NCBI GenBank assembly: GCA_017461565.1
Contig: JAFTXQ010000006.1
Location: 55,082-119,081, forward strand
From: Oscillospiraceae bacterium
GTDB lineage: Bacteria > Bacillota > Clostridia > Oscillospirales > Ruminococcaceae
DNA: 64,000 bases
Direction: 5' to 3'
This document shows positions 22,040 to 31,931 of the stretch, piece by piece. The stretch's first letter is position 1. Each line of letters starts with the position of its first letter. Position numbers and translations under genes: made by a program. A model generated the notes under the pieces. That model did not search any database and was not told the origin of the DNA. It was given only the letters and a program-made list of their open reading frames with translations.

Positions 22040-24124
22040 ATGAAAAGAGACGTAACTCTCGAAATGACCCGTAATATTGGTATCATGGCGCACATTGACG
22101 CAGGTAAGACCACCACAACTGAGCGTATCCTGTTCTATACAGGTGTAAACCACAAGATGGGTGAGACTCATGATGGCGGTGCGACAATGGACTGGATGGC
22201 TCAGGAGCAGGAGAGAGGTATCACAATCACCTCCGCTGCTACAACAGCTTTCTGGAAGAACCATAGAGTCAATATTATCGATACTCCCGGACACGTTGAC
22301 TTCACTGTTGAGGTTGAGCGTTCTCTGAGAGTTCTTGACGGCTCCGTTACTGTTCTTTGTGCAAAGGGCGGTGTAGAGCCTCAGTCCGAGACTGTATGGC
22401 GTCAGGCTGACAACTACAAGGTTCCCAGAATGGCATACATCAACAAGATGGACATTATGGGTGCTGACTTCTACCGTGTAGTTGGCATGATGCACGACAG
22501 ACTTAAGTGTAATGCAGTTCCGATCCAGCTGCCTATCGGCGCTGAGGCGGGCTTTAAGGGTATCATCGACCTCATCGAGATGAATGCCGATGTATACTAT
22601 GATGACCTGGGCAAGGATATGCGTGTTGAGGAGATCCCCGCAGACATGCTCGAAAAGGCTCAGGAGTACAGACGTAACCTTCTCGAAAAGGTTGCTGAGC
22701 TGGACGATGAGCTGATGGAGAGATACTTTGAGACCGAGGGTGAGGACTTCACCATTGAGGAGATCAAGGCTGCCATCAGAAAGGGTACCATCGAGAACAA
22801 GTTCGTTCCCGTTGTTTGTGGTACTTCTTACAGAAACAAGGGCGTACAGAAGCTGCTCGACGCTGTTATTGACTTCATGCCCTCTCCCCTCGACATCCCT
22901 GCTATCAAGGGCGTTGTTCCCGATACAGGTGAAGAGGTAGAGAGAAAAGCAGGCGATAAGGAGCCTTTCTCCGCTCTCGCATTCAAGATCGCTACTGACC
23001 CCTTCGTTGGTAAGCTCTGCTTCTTCAGAGTTTACTCCGGTGTTGTTGAGGCAGGCGCTACTGTTCTCAATGCGACAAAGGATAAGAACGAGCGTATGGG
23101 TCGTATCCTTCAGATGCACGCTAACTCCAGACAGGATATCGATTGCTGCTTCTGCGGTGATATCGCTGCTGCTGTTGGTCTCAAGCACACAACTACAGGT
23201 GACACTCTCTGTGATGAGAACAACCCTGTAATCCTCGAGTCCATGGAATTCCCCGAGCCTGTTATCTCGCTCGCTATCGAGCCCAAGACAAAGGCCGGCC
23301 AGGAAAAGATGGCTCTTGCACTTGCAAAGCTTGCTGAAGAGGATCCCACATTCAGAACCTACACCGATCAGGAAACAGGCCAGACAATCATCTCCGGTAT
23401 GGGTGAGCTTCACCTCGAGATCATCGTTGACCGTCTGCTCCGTGAGTTCAAGGTAGAGGCTAACGTTGGTGCTCCTCAGGTAGCATATAAGGAAACTATC
23501 GTTGGTAATGCTGATGTTGACATGAAGTATGCTCGTCAGTCCGGTGGTAAGGGTCAGTACGGTCACGTTAAGATCCGTGTTGAGCCTAACGAGTCCGGTA
23601 AGGGCTACGAGTTTGTCAACGCTGTTGTCGGCGGTGCTATTCCCAAGGAATACATCCCCGCTGTTGACAAGGGTATCCAGGGCGCACTCAATGCAGGTGT
23701 TCTCGCAGGCTATCCCGTTGTTGACGTTAAGGTCGAGCTTTACGACGGTTCCTACCACGAGGTTGACTCCTCCGAAATGGCATTCCAGATTGCCGGTTCT
23801 ATGGCTATCAAGGAAGCCCTCAAGAAGGCTAAGTCTGTTATCCTCGAGCCCATCATGAGAGTTGACGTAGTTGTTCCCGAGGATTATATCGGTAACGTTA
23901 TCGGTGACCTCAACTCCCGTCGTGGTCAGATCCAGAACCAGGAGACAGCAAACGGTACAGTTCAGATCACATCTGCTGTTCCTCTGTCTGAGATGTTCGG
24001 CTACTCCAATGACCTGCGTTCCAAGACACAGGGCCGTGGCAACTATGTAATGCAGCCCAGCCACTATATCGAGGTTCCCAAGTCCATTGCAGAGGGCATC
24101 ATGAGCAAGCGTGCTAAGGATTAA
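22040..24124 (+). CDS. fusA: Elongation factor G
   Basis: GTPase that drives ribosomal translocation. The 694-residue protein shows the G1 motif [19 protein letters not shown] switch I, DTPGHVDF (G3), NKMD (G4) and the domain IV segment [14 protein letters not shown]. Follows rpsG by 66 nt in the str operon and is separated from tuf by a terminator-like stretch and a promoter. Confidence 0.98.
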   Translation: MKRDVTLEMTRNIGIMAHIDAGKTTTTERILFYTGVNHKMGETHDGGATMDWMAQEQERGITITSAATTAFWKNHRVNIIDTPGHVDFTVEVERSLRVLDGSVTVLCAKGGVEPQSETVWRQADNYKVPRMAYINKMDIMGADFYRVVGMMHDRLKCNAVPIQLPIGAEAGFKGIIDLIEMNADVYYDDLGKDMRVEEIPADMLEKAQEYRRNLLEKVAELDDELMERYFETEGEDFTIEEIKAAIRKGTIENKFVPVVCGTSYRNKGVQKLLDAVIDFMPSPLDIPAIKGVVPDTGEEVERKAGDKEPFSALAFKIATDPFVGKLCFFRVYSGVVEAGATVLNATKDKNERMGRILQMHANSRQDIDCCFCGDIAAAVGLKHTTTGDTLCDENNPVILESMEFPEPVISLAIEPKTKAGQEKMALALAKLAEEDPTFRTYTDQETGQTIISGMGELHLEIIVDRLLREFKVEANVGAPQVAYKETIVGNADVDMKYARQSGGKGQYGHVKIRVEPNESGKGYEFVNAVVGGAIPKEYIPAVDKGIQGALNAGVLAGYPVVDVKVELYDGSYHEVDSSEMAFQIAGSMAIKEALKKAKSVILEPIMRVDVVVPEDYIGNVIGDLNSRRGQIQNQETANGTVQITSAVPLSEMFGYSNDLRSKTQGRGNYVMQPSHYIEVPKSIAEGIMSKRAKD

Positions 24125-24167
24125 TTCCAAAGTGCGTTCTCAAATACCACTTTTTTCTGAAAAACAC

Positions 24168-24196
24168 TTGATTTTTTCGGGGATTAATGGTACAAT
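24168..24196 (+). promoter_or_regulatory. Promoter of tuf
   Basis: TTGATT (24168-24173), 17-bp spacer, TACAAT (24191-24196). Just upstream, AAAGTG / CACTTTTTT (24130-24156) may form a weak fusA terminator. Confidence 0.65.
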
Positions 24197-24269
24197 ATAA
24201 TCACTAAACTATGGCTATCCCCCTTTTATAGGGGGAAGCTGAAATTTCACCTTTAAGGAGGATATACCA

Positions 24270-25472
24270 ATGGCAAAGGAAAAGTATAATTCCACGAAGC
24301 CCCACGTTAACATCGGTACTATCGGCCACGTTGACCACGGCAAGACAACAACAACTGCTGCTATCACAAAGTATCTCGCTATGCTCGGTAAGGCTAAGTT
24401 CGAGGCTTATGACATGATCGATAAGGCTCCCGAGGAGAGAGAGCGTGGTATCACAATCAACACAGCTCACGTTGAGTACGAGACAGAAGCTCGTCACTAC
24501 GCTCACGTTGACTGCCCCGGCCATGCTGACTACATCAAGAACATGATCACTGGTGCTGCTCAGATGGACGGCGCTATCCTCGTAGTTGCTGGTACAGACG
24601 GCCCCATGGCTCAGACCAAGGAGCACATCCTGCTTGCTCGTCAGGTAGGCGTTCCCGCTATCGTTGTATTCATGAACAAGTGCGACGACGTTGATGACGA
24701 AGAGCTGCTCGAGCTCGTAGAGATGGACATCCGTGATGTTCTGTCCGCTAACGAGTTCCCCGGCGACGACATCCCCGTAATCCGTGGTTCCGCTAAGGTT
24801 GCTCTGGATTGCACATCCACAGATCCCAACGCTCCCGAGTATGCTTGCATCAAGGAGCTGATGGACGCTGTTGACGCTTACATCCCCGCTCCCGAGCGTT
24901 CTGAGAACCTCCCCTTCCTGATGCCCGTTGAGGATACAATGACAATCACAGGCCGTGGTACTGTTGCTACCGGTCGTGTAGAGCGTGGCGTTGTTAAGGT
25001 TAACGATACAGTTGAGATCACAGGTCTCGTTGACGAGCCCAAGTCCACTGTTGTTACAGGTCTCGAGATGTTCAGAAAGACTCTGGATGAGGCTGTTGCT
25101 GGTTACAACATCGGTGCTCTGCTCCGTGGTGTTACACGTCAGGATATCGAGCGTGGTCAGGTTCTCTGCAAGCCCGGCTCCATTCACCCCCACACCAAGT
25201 TCAAGGGCCAGGTTTACGTTCTCAAGAAGGAAGAGGGCGGCCGTCATACTCCTTTCGTATCCAACTATCGTCCCCAGTTCTTCTTCAGAACAACTGACGT
25301 TACAGGCGTTATCACACTTCCTGCTGACAAGGAAATGTGCATGCCCGGCGATAACGTTGTAATGGACGTTGAGCTGATCACTCCTATCGCTATCGAAGAG
25401 GGTCTGCGTTTCGCTATCCGTGAGGGTGGTAGAACTGTAGGTTCCGGCGTTGTTACTGCTATCAACGAGTAA
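24270..25472 (+). CDS. tuf: Elongation factor Tu
   Basis: GTPase that delivers aminoacyl-tRNA to the ribosome. 400 residues with [31 protein letters not shown] and the conserved C-terminal [17 protein letters not shown] precedes the ATG. Strong promoter upstream and strong terminator downstream, so it can be transcribed apart from fusA. Confidence 0.98.
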   Translation: MAKEKYNSTKPHVNIGTIGHVDHGKTTTTAAITKYLAMLGKAKFEAYDMIDKAPEERERGITINTAHVEYETEARHYAHVDCPGHADYIKNMITGAAQMDGAILVVAGTDGPMAQTKEHILLARQVGVPAIVVFMNKCDDVDDEELLELVEMDIRDVLSANEFPGDDIPVIRGSAKVALDCTSTDPNAPEYACIKELMDAVDAYIPAPERSENLPFLMPVEDTMTITGRGTVATGRVERGVVKVNDTVEITGLVDEPKSTVVTGLEMFRKTLDEAVAGYNIGALLRGVTRQDIERGQVLCKPGSIHPHTKFKGQVYVLKKEEGGRHTPFVSNYRPQFFFRTTDVTGVITLPADKEMCMPGDNVVMDVELITPIAIEEGLRFAIREGGRTVGSGVVTAINE

Positions 25473-25507
25473 TTCCTAGCGAATAACGAGTAACTTATAA
25501 CAATAGA

Positions 25508-25534
25508 CCGCTCCGAGCAATCGGAGCGGTTTTT
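25508..25534 (+). terminator. Terminator after tuf
   Basis: Perfect 9-bp stem CCGCTCCGA / TCGGAGCGG, GCAA loop, then five T. Confidence 0.9.
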
Positions 25535-25560
25535 GTCTTTGATGTTAAACTAAGATTTAC

Positions 25561-25589
25561 TTGTCAGAACGATGAAAAAGTGGTACAAT
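25561..25589 (+). promoter_or_regulatory. Promoter of cca
   Basis: TTGTCA (25561-25566), 17-bp spacer, TACAAT (25584-25589). Confidence 0.65.
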
Positions 25590-25616
25590 ATCAATATAAG
25601 TAGAGGGGGCGAATAT

Positions 25617-26951
25617 ATGCAGATACCGAACAGCATCACCTATATCCTCGACCGACTTGAGCAGGCAGGCTATGAGGCATACATCGTCGGAGGCTGTGTG
25701 CGTGATGCCCTGATGGGTCATAAGCCCCACGATTTTGACATAACCACATCGGCGCTTCCCGAGGAAACTATGCAGGTATTTTCCGATATGAGGGTGATAC
25801 CGACAGGGCTAAAGCACGGAACTGTCACCGTGCTGTACGACAGCGAGCCGATCGAGATAACCACCTACCGCATAGATGGAGAGTATGCCGACGGCAGACA
25901 TCCCGATGAGGTTCGGTTCACCCGAAGCCTGGCCGAGGATGTTTCACGCCGTGATTTTACAATGAACGGGATCGCTTACAGCCCTGAAAGGGGACTTTTT
26001 GATATCAACTGCGGTGCGGAGGATATCCGTCGAGGTGTCATCCGTTGCATCGGCGACCCTGACAGGCGCTTTGGTGAGGATGCACTGAGAATACTCCGTG
26101 CGCTGAGGTTTTCCGCTGTGCTTGGCTTTGAGATAGAAAAGGATACCGCTGACTCTCTGCGGCGGAACAAGGAGCTGCTTGTCAATGTTTCGGGCGAGCG
26201 TATATTGACGGAGCTGCAGAAGCTGCTGTGCGGTGCAAACGCAGGAGCGGTGCTTCGGAGTTATCCCGAGGTGTTCGCACAGATGATCCCCGAGCTTGCA
26301 CCATGTATCGGATACGAACAGCATAACAGATACCACTCGCTTACGCTGTATGAGCACCTGGTCGAGGCGGTGGAGAACACTCCTGCTGAGGCGGGACTAA
26401 GGCTTGCTATGCTTCTTCATGATATAGGAAAACCTCTGACTCAGACCGAGGGGGAGGATGGACAGTGGCATTTTTACGGTCATGCCGAAAAGAGTGCGGA
26501 GCTTTCGGGAAATGTGTTGGACAGGTTCCACGCAAGCAGTGCGCTGCGTTTAAGGGTTCATGAGATAATAAAATACCACGGCATGGTGCCCGAAAATACC
26601 GATAAGTTTATACGGCGCAGACTGGCAAAGCACGGGCTTTCTATGTTCCGTGATATTATGCTTGCGCATATCGCTGATGACAGTGCGAAGGCGGATTTTG
26701 CACGGGAGCGTATCCCCGTGTGGCAGGATATCATCCGCCGTGCAGTGGAGATAGACTCGCAGAAGCCATGCCTTTCGATAAAACAGCTTGCAGTAAACGG
26801 AAAGGATCTTTCGGTGCTGATACCGCCATCTCCGAAAACGGGCGAGGTGCTGAAATTCCTCCTTGACGGAGTTCTGGACGGCCGTTTCACCAATGACCGT
26901 GACGAGCTGTTTGTGCAGGCACGGCGTTATCTCGATGAAAAAACTGAATAA
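25617..26951 (+). CDS. cca: CCA tRNA nucleotidyltransferase (HD-domain type)
   Basis: Adds or repairs the 3' CCA of tRNAs. The 444-residue protein contains the polymerase-beta motif VGGCVRDALMGHKPHDFDITTSA, the RRDFTMNGIA segment, the RNA/dNTP-binding region (RFGEDALRILRALRFS) and a C-terminal HD phosphohydrolase domain (LLHDIGKP ... HFYGHAEKSAEL). The ATG at 25617 follows AGAGGGGG; the longer frame beginning at 25572 would overlap the -10 box. The class cannot separate a full CCA enzyme from an A-adding partner, though a single complete enzyme is the likeliest reading. Confidence 0.93.
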   Translation: MQIPNSITYILDRLEQAGYEAYIVGGCVRDALMGHKPHDFDITTSALPEETMQVFSDMRVIPTGLKHGTVTVLYDSEPIEITTYRIDGEYADGRHPDEVRFTRSLAEDVSRRDFTMNGIAYSPERGLFDINCGAEDIRRGVIRCIGDPDRRFGEDALRILRALRFSAVLGFEIEKDTADSLRRNKELLVNVSGERILTELQKLLCGANAGAVLRSYPEVFAQMIPELAPCIGYEQHNRYHSLTLYEHLVEAVENTPAEAGLRLAMLLHDIGKPLTQTEGEDGQWHFYGHAEKSAELSGNVLDRFHASSALRLRVHEIIKYHGMVPENTDKFIRRRLAKHGLSMFRDIMLAHIADDSAKADFARERIPVWQDIIRRAVEIDSQKPCLSIKQLAVNGKDLSVLIPPSPKTGEVLKFLLDGVLDGRFTNDRDELFVQARRYLDEKTE

Positions 26952-26976
26952 ATTCTCCTTGTGATGGCAAAATAAC

Positions 26977-27005
26977 TTGCATAATTTTCTGTATTATGAT
27001 ATACT
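26977..27005 (+). promoter_or_regulatory. Promoter of mreB-like gene
   Basis: TTGCAT (26977-26982), 17-bp spacer, TATACT (27000-27005), 38 nt before the ATG. Confidence 0.7.
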
Positions 27006-27042
27006 TAACAGGTTGAGAGATTTTTGTGTAGGAGAATATAAA

Positions 27043-28059
27043 ATGGCACTTGATATAGGAATTGATCTCGGTACTGCTAACATAATCATAACCGTAAACG
27101 GCAAGGGCATCGTGCTGAACGAGCCATCCGTAGTCGCTTACGACCGCAAGAAAAGAGCGGTGGTAGCGGTTGGTTCTGAGGCTTATAAGATGATAGGCAG
27201 GACTCCCGAATACATCGTGGCTGTGCGCCCCTTGAAGGATGGTGTTATCTCGGATAACGACATGACGCAGGCGATGATAAAGGAATTTATCAGCATGGTA
27301 AACGGCGGATTTATGGTAAAGCCGAGAGTTGTGCTGTGCGTACCCTCTTCCGTCACGGATGTTGAGCGCAGGGCGGTAGTTGAGGCGGCTCTTTCCGCAG
27401 GCGCAAGAAAGGTATATCTCATAGAGGAGCCTATCGCTGCGCTTATCGGAGCAGGTATCGACATTTCAAAGCCCAACGGAACCATGGTAGTTGATATCGG
27501 TGGTGGTACTGCCGATGTTGCGATCGTTTCCTTTAACGGCATAGTTTCAAGCCGTTCAGTCAAGATGGCAGGAAGCAAGTTCGACGCAGCGATAATACGC
27601 CATATCACACAGAAATATAAGATACTCATTGGCGAAAAGACGGCTGAAAAGGCTAAAATGGAGATCGCAAATGTATTCGATCCCGATGGCAGCAAGAAGA
27701 TGGTGATTCGTGGCAGACATCTGCTGAGGGGACTTCCCGAGAGCGTTGAGATCAGCGATATCGATATAGATGAGGCACTCCACGAGAATGCTATGGAGAT
27801 AGTGGAGCAGGTGAAGCTCGTGCTTGAGTCTGCGCCCCCAGAGCTTGTGGGCGATATCCTCAGCAACGGTATCACGCTGACAGGCGGCGGTGCGCTGCTT
27901 GGCGGACTTGCGCAGCTTATCTCGCATCATGTGGGTGCGCCGTGCTTTGTTGCGGATAATCCGATCGAGTGCGTTGCACGTGGCGTTGAGGTAGCATTCA
28001 AGATGTCGGGCGAGCTGCTGGACGGCTTTGAGCAGGTACAGCTTTACGGCTTCAAATGA
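27043..28059 (+). CDS. mreB: MreB/Mbl-family actin-like shape protein
   Basis: Bacterial actin that positions the cell-wall elongation machinery on the inner membrane face. The 338-residue protein has the phosphate-1 motif DIGIDLGTANI, RPLKDGVISD, IEEPIAALIGAG, phosphate-2 DIGGGTADVAIVS and the adenosine motif ITLTGGGALLGGL. The ATG at 27043 has AGGAG nine nt upstream. It is solitary, without mreC/mreD, so it may be an Mbl- or MreBH-like paralogue; the exact paralogue cannot be told. Confidence 0.9.
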   Translation: MALDIGIDLGTANIIITVNGKGIVLNEPSVVAYDRKKRAVVAVGSEAYKMIGRTPEYIVAVRPLKDGVISDNDMTQAMIKEFISMVNGGFMVKPRVVLCVPSSVTDVERRAVVEAALSAGARKVYLIEEPIAALIGAGIDISKPNGTMVVDIGGGTADVAIVSFNGIVSSRSVKMAGSKFDAAIIRHITQKYKILIGEKTAEKAKMEIANVFDPDGSKKMVIRGRHLLRGLPESVEISDIDIDEALHENAMEIVEQVKLVLESAPPELVGDILSNGITLTGGGALLGGLAQLISHHVGAPCFVADNPIECVARGVEVAFKMSGELLDGFEQVQLYGFK

Positions 28060-28070
28060 TAAAAAATATG

Positions 28071-28097
28071 TCAGCCCTTGCTTTTGGCAGGGGCTGA
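28071..28097 (+). terminator. Possible terminator after mreB-like gene
   Basis: TCAGCCC..G pairs with C.GGGGCTGA across a TTTT-containing loop, but only a broken T stretch (TCGTTGTTTT) follows. Confidence 0.5.
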
Positions 28098-28140
28098 TCG
28101 TTGTTTTACGGCTAGTTGTATTATTATTTTTCAAAAAAAG

Positions 28141-28169
28141 TTGATAAATAAAGGTAATTATGCTATAAT
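28141..28169 (+). promoter_or_regulatory. Promoter of glgP
   Basis: TTGATA (28141-28146), 17-bp spacer, TATAAT (28164-28169). Confidence 0.75.
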
Positions 28170-28249
28170 AAAGTGTATATAGGATCACTCGTGATAATGC
28201 GTATGTGATATAATTGCTTTCCGTTGATACGGGAAAGGAGAAAAATATA

Positions 28250-30619
28250 ATGAAGATAAACAACTTTAAGGAAAAGCTTTGTGCTGCGGCCGAGAAGGAA
28301 TACCGCTGCACGCCTGCTGCCTGCACTCCCGAGCAGCTTCACAATGTGCTTTCGGGCGTTGTTATGGAGGAGATATCTCCCGCATGGGACAAGAGCAGAA
28401 ATGCTCACGACCGTGCAAGAAAAGCAAGCTACCTTTCTATGGAGTTCCTCGTAGGCAGAGCTATCTACAACAACCTGCTGTGTCTTGATCTGCTCAAGGA
28501 TGCAGAGGACACTCTCGGCGAGCTTGGCGCAAGCCTTTCCGATATGGAGGAGATAGAGGATGCGGCCCTCGGAAACGGCGGCCTTGGCCGACTTGCAGCC
28601 TGCTTCCTTGACAGTGCTGCGACACTTGATCTGCCTCTGGATGGCTACGGCATCCGCTATAAGTATGGTCTGTTCAAGCAGGGTATTGAAAACGGCTTTC
28701 AGACTGAAACTGCCGACAACTGGCAGAAGTTCGGCGATCCCTGGAGCATCCGCTGCGAGCGTGACACCGTTGCCGTGTGCTACGGTGACGGCGTAGTTAA
28801 TGCTGTTCCCTATGATTATCCCGTTATCGGTTACGGTACGGAGAACATCGGCACACTGCGTCTGTGGCAGGCCGAGGCTGCCGAGGAATTCGATTTCGAC
28901 CTGTTCAATCGTGGTAACTTCTCCGAAGCAAGTGAGGCTAAGCGTTATGCGGAGGATATCTCCCGTGTGCTGTATCCTAACGATGAGACACGTGAGGGTA
29001 AAAAGCTCCGTTTAAGACAGGAGTATTTCTTCAGTGCCGCTGCGGTTGCAGACCTTGTAAGAAAGCACAAGGCTATCTTCGGTACGATGGAGAACTTTGC
29101 GGACTTCAACTCCATCCAGATGAACGACACACACCCTGTTATCGCACTGCCCGAGTTTATCCGTGTACTCATCCGTCAGGAGGGCTACACCTTTGACAAG
29201 GCATTTGATATGGCACAGAAGGTGTTTGCGTATACGAACCACACCATTATGCCCGAAGCACTTGAGAAGTGGGATGCAAACCTCATCGAGGAGGTAGTTC
29301 CCGATGTATATGCAGTTATCATCATGCTGAATGAAAAGTTCGAGTCTGAGATGTTCGGAAAGAAAGTGCCTCTCGCAAAGAAGAACGTGATGAAGCTCAT
29401 CAACGGCGGTACGGTTCACATGGCGAACATCGCGATGTTCGGATCCTCCTACGTAAACGGCGTTGCGCAGATACACTCCGATCTGCTCAAGACCACCGTG
29501 CTTAAGGAGTGGTACGAGTTCTATCCCGAGCGTTTCCAGAACAAGACCAACGGTATCACCCAGAGAAGATGGCTTGCACTGTGCAACAGCGAGCTTTCTG
29601 CGCTGCTTACCGAGCTTCTTGGCAGCGATGAGTGGATAACAGACCTTGATAAGCTTGCAGAGCTTAAGAAGTACGCAGACGACGAAAAGGTGCTGCGCCG
29701 CTTTATAAACATCAAGCACGAGAAGAAGGTGCAGCTTGCGCAGTACATTGAAAAGTGCGAGGGCATAAAGATCAATCCCGATGCTATCTTCGATATCCAG
29801 ATCAAGCGTCTGCACGAGTACAAGCGTCAGCTTCTCAATGCGCTGTCTATCCTGTATCTCTACTACGAGATCAAGGACGGCAACGTAAAGGACTTCACTC
29901 CCACTGTATATATCTTCGGCGCAAAGGCTGCTCCCGGATATTACCGTGCAAAGGGCGTTATCAAGTTCATCAACGAGATAGCGAATATAGTTAATAACGA
30001 TCCCGATACAAAGGATCTTATCCAGGTGGTATTTGTAAGCAACTACCGTGTTTCCTACGCTGAAAAGCTGGTCGCTGCCTGCGATATCTCGGAGCAGATC
30101 TCCACAGCGGGTACAGAGGCTTCGGGTACAGGCAACATGAAGCTTATGCTTAACGGCGCCGTTACCCTCGGTACGATGGATGGTGCCAATGTAGAGATCG
30201 TAGAGGAAGCAGGCGAGGAGAACAACTACATCTTCGGCGCAAGGGTAGAAGAGCTTGACGAGATACTTCCAAACTATGATCCCCGTAGCATCAGCGAAAG
30301 CGATGCAAAGATCAAGCGTGTGCTTGACGCACTTATCGACGGCACAGTTTCTGATGGCGGAAACAAGGTGTTCAGAGAGCTTTACTTCTCCCTTATGGAG
30401 GGCGCAAGCTGGCACAAGCCCGATAACTATTATGTTCTCGGCGATCTTGACAGCTACGTTAAGACAAAGCTTAAGGCAAATGCGGATTATCGTGATACTC
30501 TTGCATTCGCTAAGAAGTGCTGGATGAATATATGCAGCGCAGGCAAGTTCAGCTCCGACCGTACTATCGCACAGTACGCCGAGGAGATATGGCACATCAA
30601 GCCTGTAACTATCGACTAA
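28250..30619 (+). CDS. glgP: Glycogen/starch/maltodextrin phosphorylase
   Basis: Releases glucose 1-phosphate from alpha-1,4-glucans with pyridoxal phosphate. The 789-residue protein carries the family motifs LGNGGLGRLAACFLDS, MNDTHPVIALPE, ITQRRWL, IKRLHEYKRQLLN and the PLP-lysine region EASGTGNMKLMLNGA. The ATG at 28250 follows AAAGGAG; the in-frame codon at 28214 precedes that site. It stands alone with its own promoter and terminator, not in a glgBCDA operon. It likely supports glycogen use, or phosphorolysis of imported dextrins. Confidence 0.96.
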   Translation: MKINNFKEKLCAAAEKEYRCTPAACTPEQLHNVLSGVVMEEISPAWDKSRNAHDRARKASYLSMEFLVGRAIYNNLLCLDLLKDAEDTLGELGASLSDMEEIEDAALGNGGLGRLAACFLDSAATLDLPLDGYGIRYKYGLFKQGIENGFQTETADNWQKFGDPWSIRCERDTVAVCYGDGVVNAVPYDYPVIGYGTENIGTLRLWQAEAAEEFDFDLFNRGNFSEASEAKRYAEDISRVLYPNDETREGKKLRLRQEYFFSAAAVADLVRKHKAIFGTMENFADFNSIQMNDTHPVIALPEFIRVLIRQEGYTFDKAFDMAQKVFAYTNHTIMPEALEKWDANLIEEVVPDVYAVIIMLNEKFESEMFGKKVPLAKKNVMKLINGGTVHMANIAMFGSSYVNGVAQIHSDLLKTTVLKEWYEFYPERFQNKTNGITQRRWLALCNSELSALLTELLGSDEWITDLDKLAELKKYADDEKVLRRFINIKHEKKVQLAQYIEKCEGIKINPDAIFDIQIKRLHEYKRQLLNALSILYLYYEIKDGNVKDFTPTVYIFGAKAAPGYYRAKGVIKFINEIANIVNNDPDTKDLIQVVFVSNYRVSYAEKLVAACDISEQISTAGTEASGTGNMKLMLNGAVTLGTMDGANVEIVEEAGEENNYIFGARVEELDEILPNYDPRSISESDAKIKRVLDALIDGTVSDGGNKVFRELYFSLMEGASWHKPDNYYVLGDLDSYVKTKLKANADYRDTLAFAKKCWMNICSAGKFSSDRTIAQYAEEIWHIKPVTID

Positions 30620-30637
30620 AAAGCAGTTTTGCACATA

Positions 30638-30669
30638 CTGACGTCGTATTAAACGGCGTCAGTTTTTTT
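30638..30669 (+). terminator. Terminator after glgP
   Basis: Nine-bp stem CTGACGTCG / CGGCGTCAG with one G-T pair, followed by seven T. Confidence 0.85.
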
Positions 30670-30761
30670 GTATTGAAACGATCTGTTTGTATGCTTCGGG
30701 AGAGAGTTTTACCTAAGTGGAAAACGCTTTCGGTCGGATGATCCCGTATTTACAGCGGCAC

Positions 30762-30790
30762 TTGACGTTTGTGCTGATATGGTGTATACT
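30762..30790 (+). promoter_or_regulatory. Promoter of the DUF4422 gene
   Basis: TTGACG (30762-30767), 17-bp spacer, TATACT (30785-30790). A 7-bp inverted repeat CTATTGC (30789-30795) / GCAATAG (30808-30814) begins in the -10 and spans the expected start site, so it could be an operator or a 5' RNA hairpin. Confidence 0.6.
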
Positions 30791-30958
30791 ATTGCTATAA
30801 TTACTTCGCAATAGCGGAGTATTTGTGTCAGTTATGCGCCTTGTGATATTACGGTACGATCGCTATGAGCGCTTATCAATGAAGAAAATTGTGACAATAT
30901 CGTTAAAGCGGGCACGCAGCTCGCTTTATTTATATAAACTGAAACGGAGGTTGTGTTT
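30791..30958 (+). promoter_or_regulatory. Long structured leader of the DUF4422 gene
   Basis: About 160 nt of untranslated leader. Near its end AAAGCGGGC (30905-30913) pairs with GCTCGCTTT (30919-30927), followed by ATTTATAT, an attenuator-like hairpin 30 nt before the start. No known riboswitch was recognised. The stretch 30670-30761 before the promoter shows nothing clear. Confidence 0.4.
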
Positions 30959-31810
30959 GTGGCTGGTATTAAGCTCCTGATGTGCTGCCATAAGCAGTAT
31001 GAGATCATTCCACCGATGTTTGAACCTATTTTGTGCGGAGCTGAGTTCCATGACGCTTCCGAGTGGGATATTGCCGATAATATCGGTGACAATATTTCAC
31101 ACAAAAACAGAGAATACTGTGAGCTTACAGCGCACTATTATGCGTGGAAGAATGAAACTGCGGAGTATTATGGTTTTTGTCATTACCGACGTTTTTTTTG
31201 TTCACCCGAAAGCACCGATATGGCGTATCTTACGAAGGGCAGACTCAATGACAAGGCAAGTAAAAGGCTGCTTGGCAGCGAGGAATACTGGCGCAGCCTG
31301 ATAGAAAGTTATGACATCATAGTACCGAGAAGCGAGGATATGGGGCTTGCTGCACGTGAGCATTATGTAACCTCTGCTTTCCATTATTCCGAAGATCTTC
31401 AGCTTTTTCTGGAGATAATGGATGGTAAGGCGCCTTTCCTGAGTGATGTGGCTGAAGAATATCTGTGTCAGAACAGACAGTATTTCTGTAATATGTTTAT
31501 CATGGATAAGAAACATTTTTTTGAATATTGCGAGATACTTTTCGATATCCTTGATGAGTTTGATAACAGAAAAACAAGGCATGGTGATTTTCAGGCTGAC
31601 AGGACTGACGGATATCTCGGAGAGATATTTACAGGTATATATATAAATCACTGTCGTAGGTCCGGCGCAAAGATCATGGAGGTGCCCAGACTCGATGTTT
31701 TCTGCGGTCTGAAAAAGCGGATGGTATATTTGTTGATGCCGCCTGAAAGCAGTCGAAGATTTTTAGCCAAAAAAATTGTAAAAAAGATCAAAGGCAAACA
31801 AAACGCTTAA
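30959..31810 (+). CDS. DUF4422 domain protein (glycosyltransferase-associated)
   Basis: A 283-residue single-domain protein with the DUF4422 hallmarks GDNISHKNREYCELTAHYYAWKN and YGFCHYRRFF. Family members are usually encoded in capsule or exopolysaccharide clusters and are thought to be glycosyltransferases, but the reaction is not defined. Here it stands alone between glgP and a carbohydrate esterase. Of two in-frame GTG codons, 30959 is chosen because CGGAGG lies eight nt upstream; the one at 30953 is too close. The C terminus is basic (KKIVKKIKGK), perhaps for membrane contact. Confidence 0.8.
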   Translation: MAGIKLLMCCHKQYEIIPPMFEPILCGAEFHDASEWDIADNIGDNISHKNREYCELTAHYYAWKNETAEYYGFCHYRRFFCSPESTDMAYLTKGRLNDKASKRLLGSEEYWRSLIESYDIIVPRSEDMGLAAREHYVTSAFHYSEDLQLFLEIMDGKAPFLSDVAEEYLCQNRQYFCNMFIMDKKHFFEYCEILFDILDEFDNRKTRHGDFQADRTDGYLGEIFTGIYINHCRRSGAKIMEVPRLDVFCGLKKRMVYLLMPPESSRRFLAKKIVKKIKGKQNA

Positions 31811-31831
31811 AACTGTTTGATTGTATAGAAA

Positions 31832-31884
31832 GATCCCCTTAGTGAAGCAACGAAGTTCATTTTTGTCGCTTCATTAAGGGGATC
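31832..31884. terminator. Bidirectional long-stem terminator
   Basis: GATCCCCTTAGTGAAGC pairs with GCTTCATTAAGGGGATC with one G-T mismatch and continues into a short inner helix. It lies between convergent DUF4422 and esterase genes; T-rich flanks are modest. Confidence 0.7.
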
Positions 31885-31931
31885 GTATTAATTAATCGGA
31901 TATAACTTGCCGTTTCTGGTTTGAAATTTAC

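Noticed and set aside
21980-24130. A 716-codon open frame antisense to fusA
   Set aside because: Same codon-bias artefact; no domain and no ribosome site with independent support.
26977-27042. N-terminal extension of the mreB-like gene
   Set aside because: The extension starts at a TTG that is the -35 box and passes through the -10; the ATG at 27043 has the ribosome site and the family start.
28163-28408. Minus-strand open frames around the glgP start
   Set aside because: They overlap the glgP promoter and coding start and lack ribosome sites.
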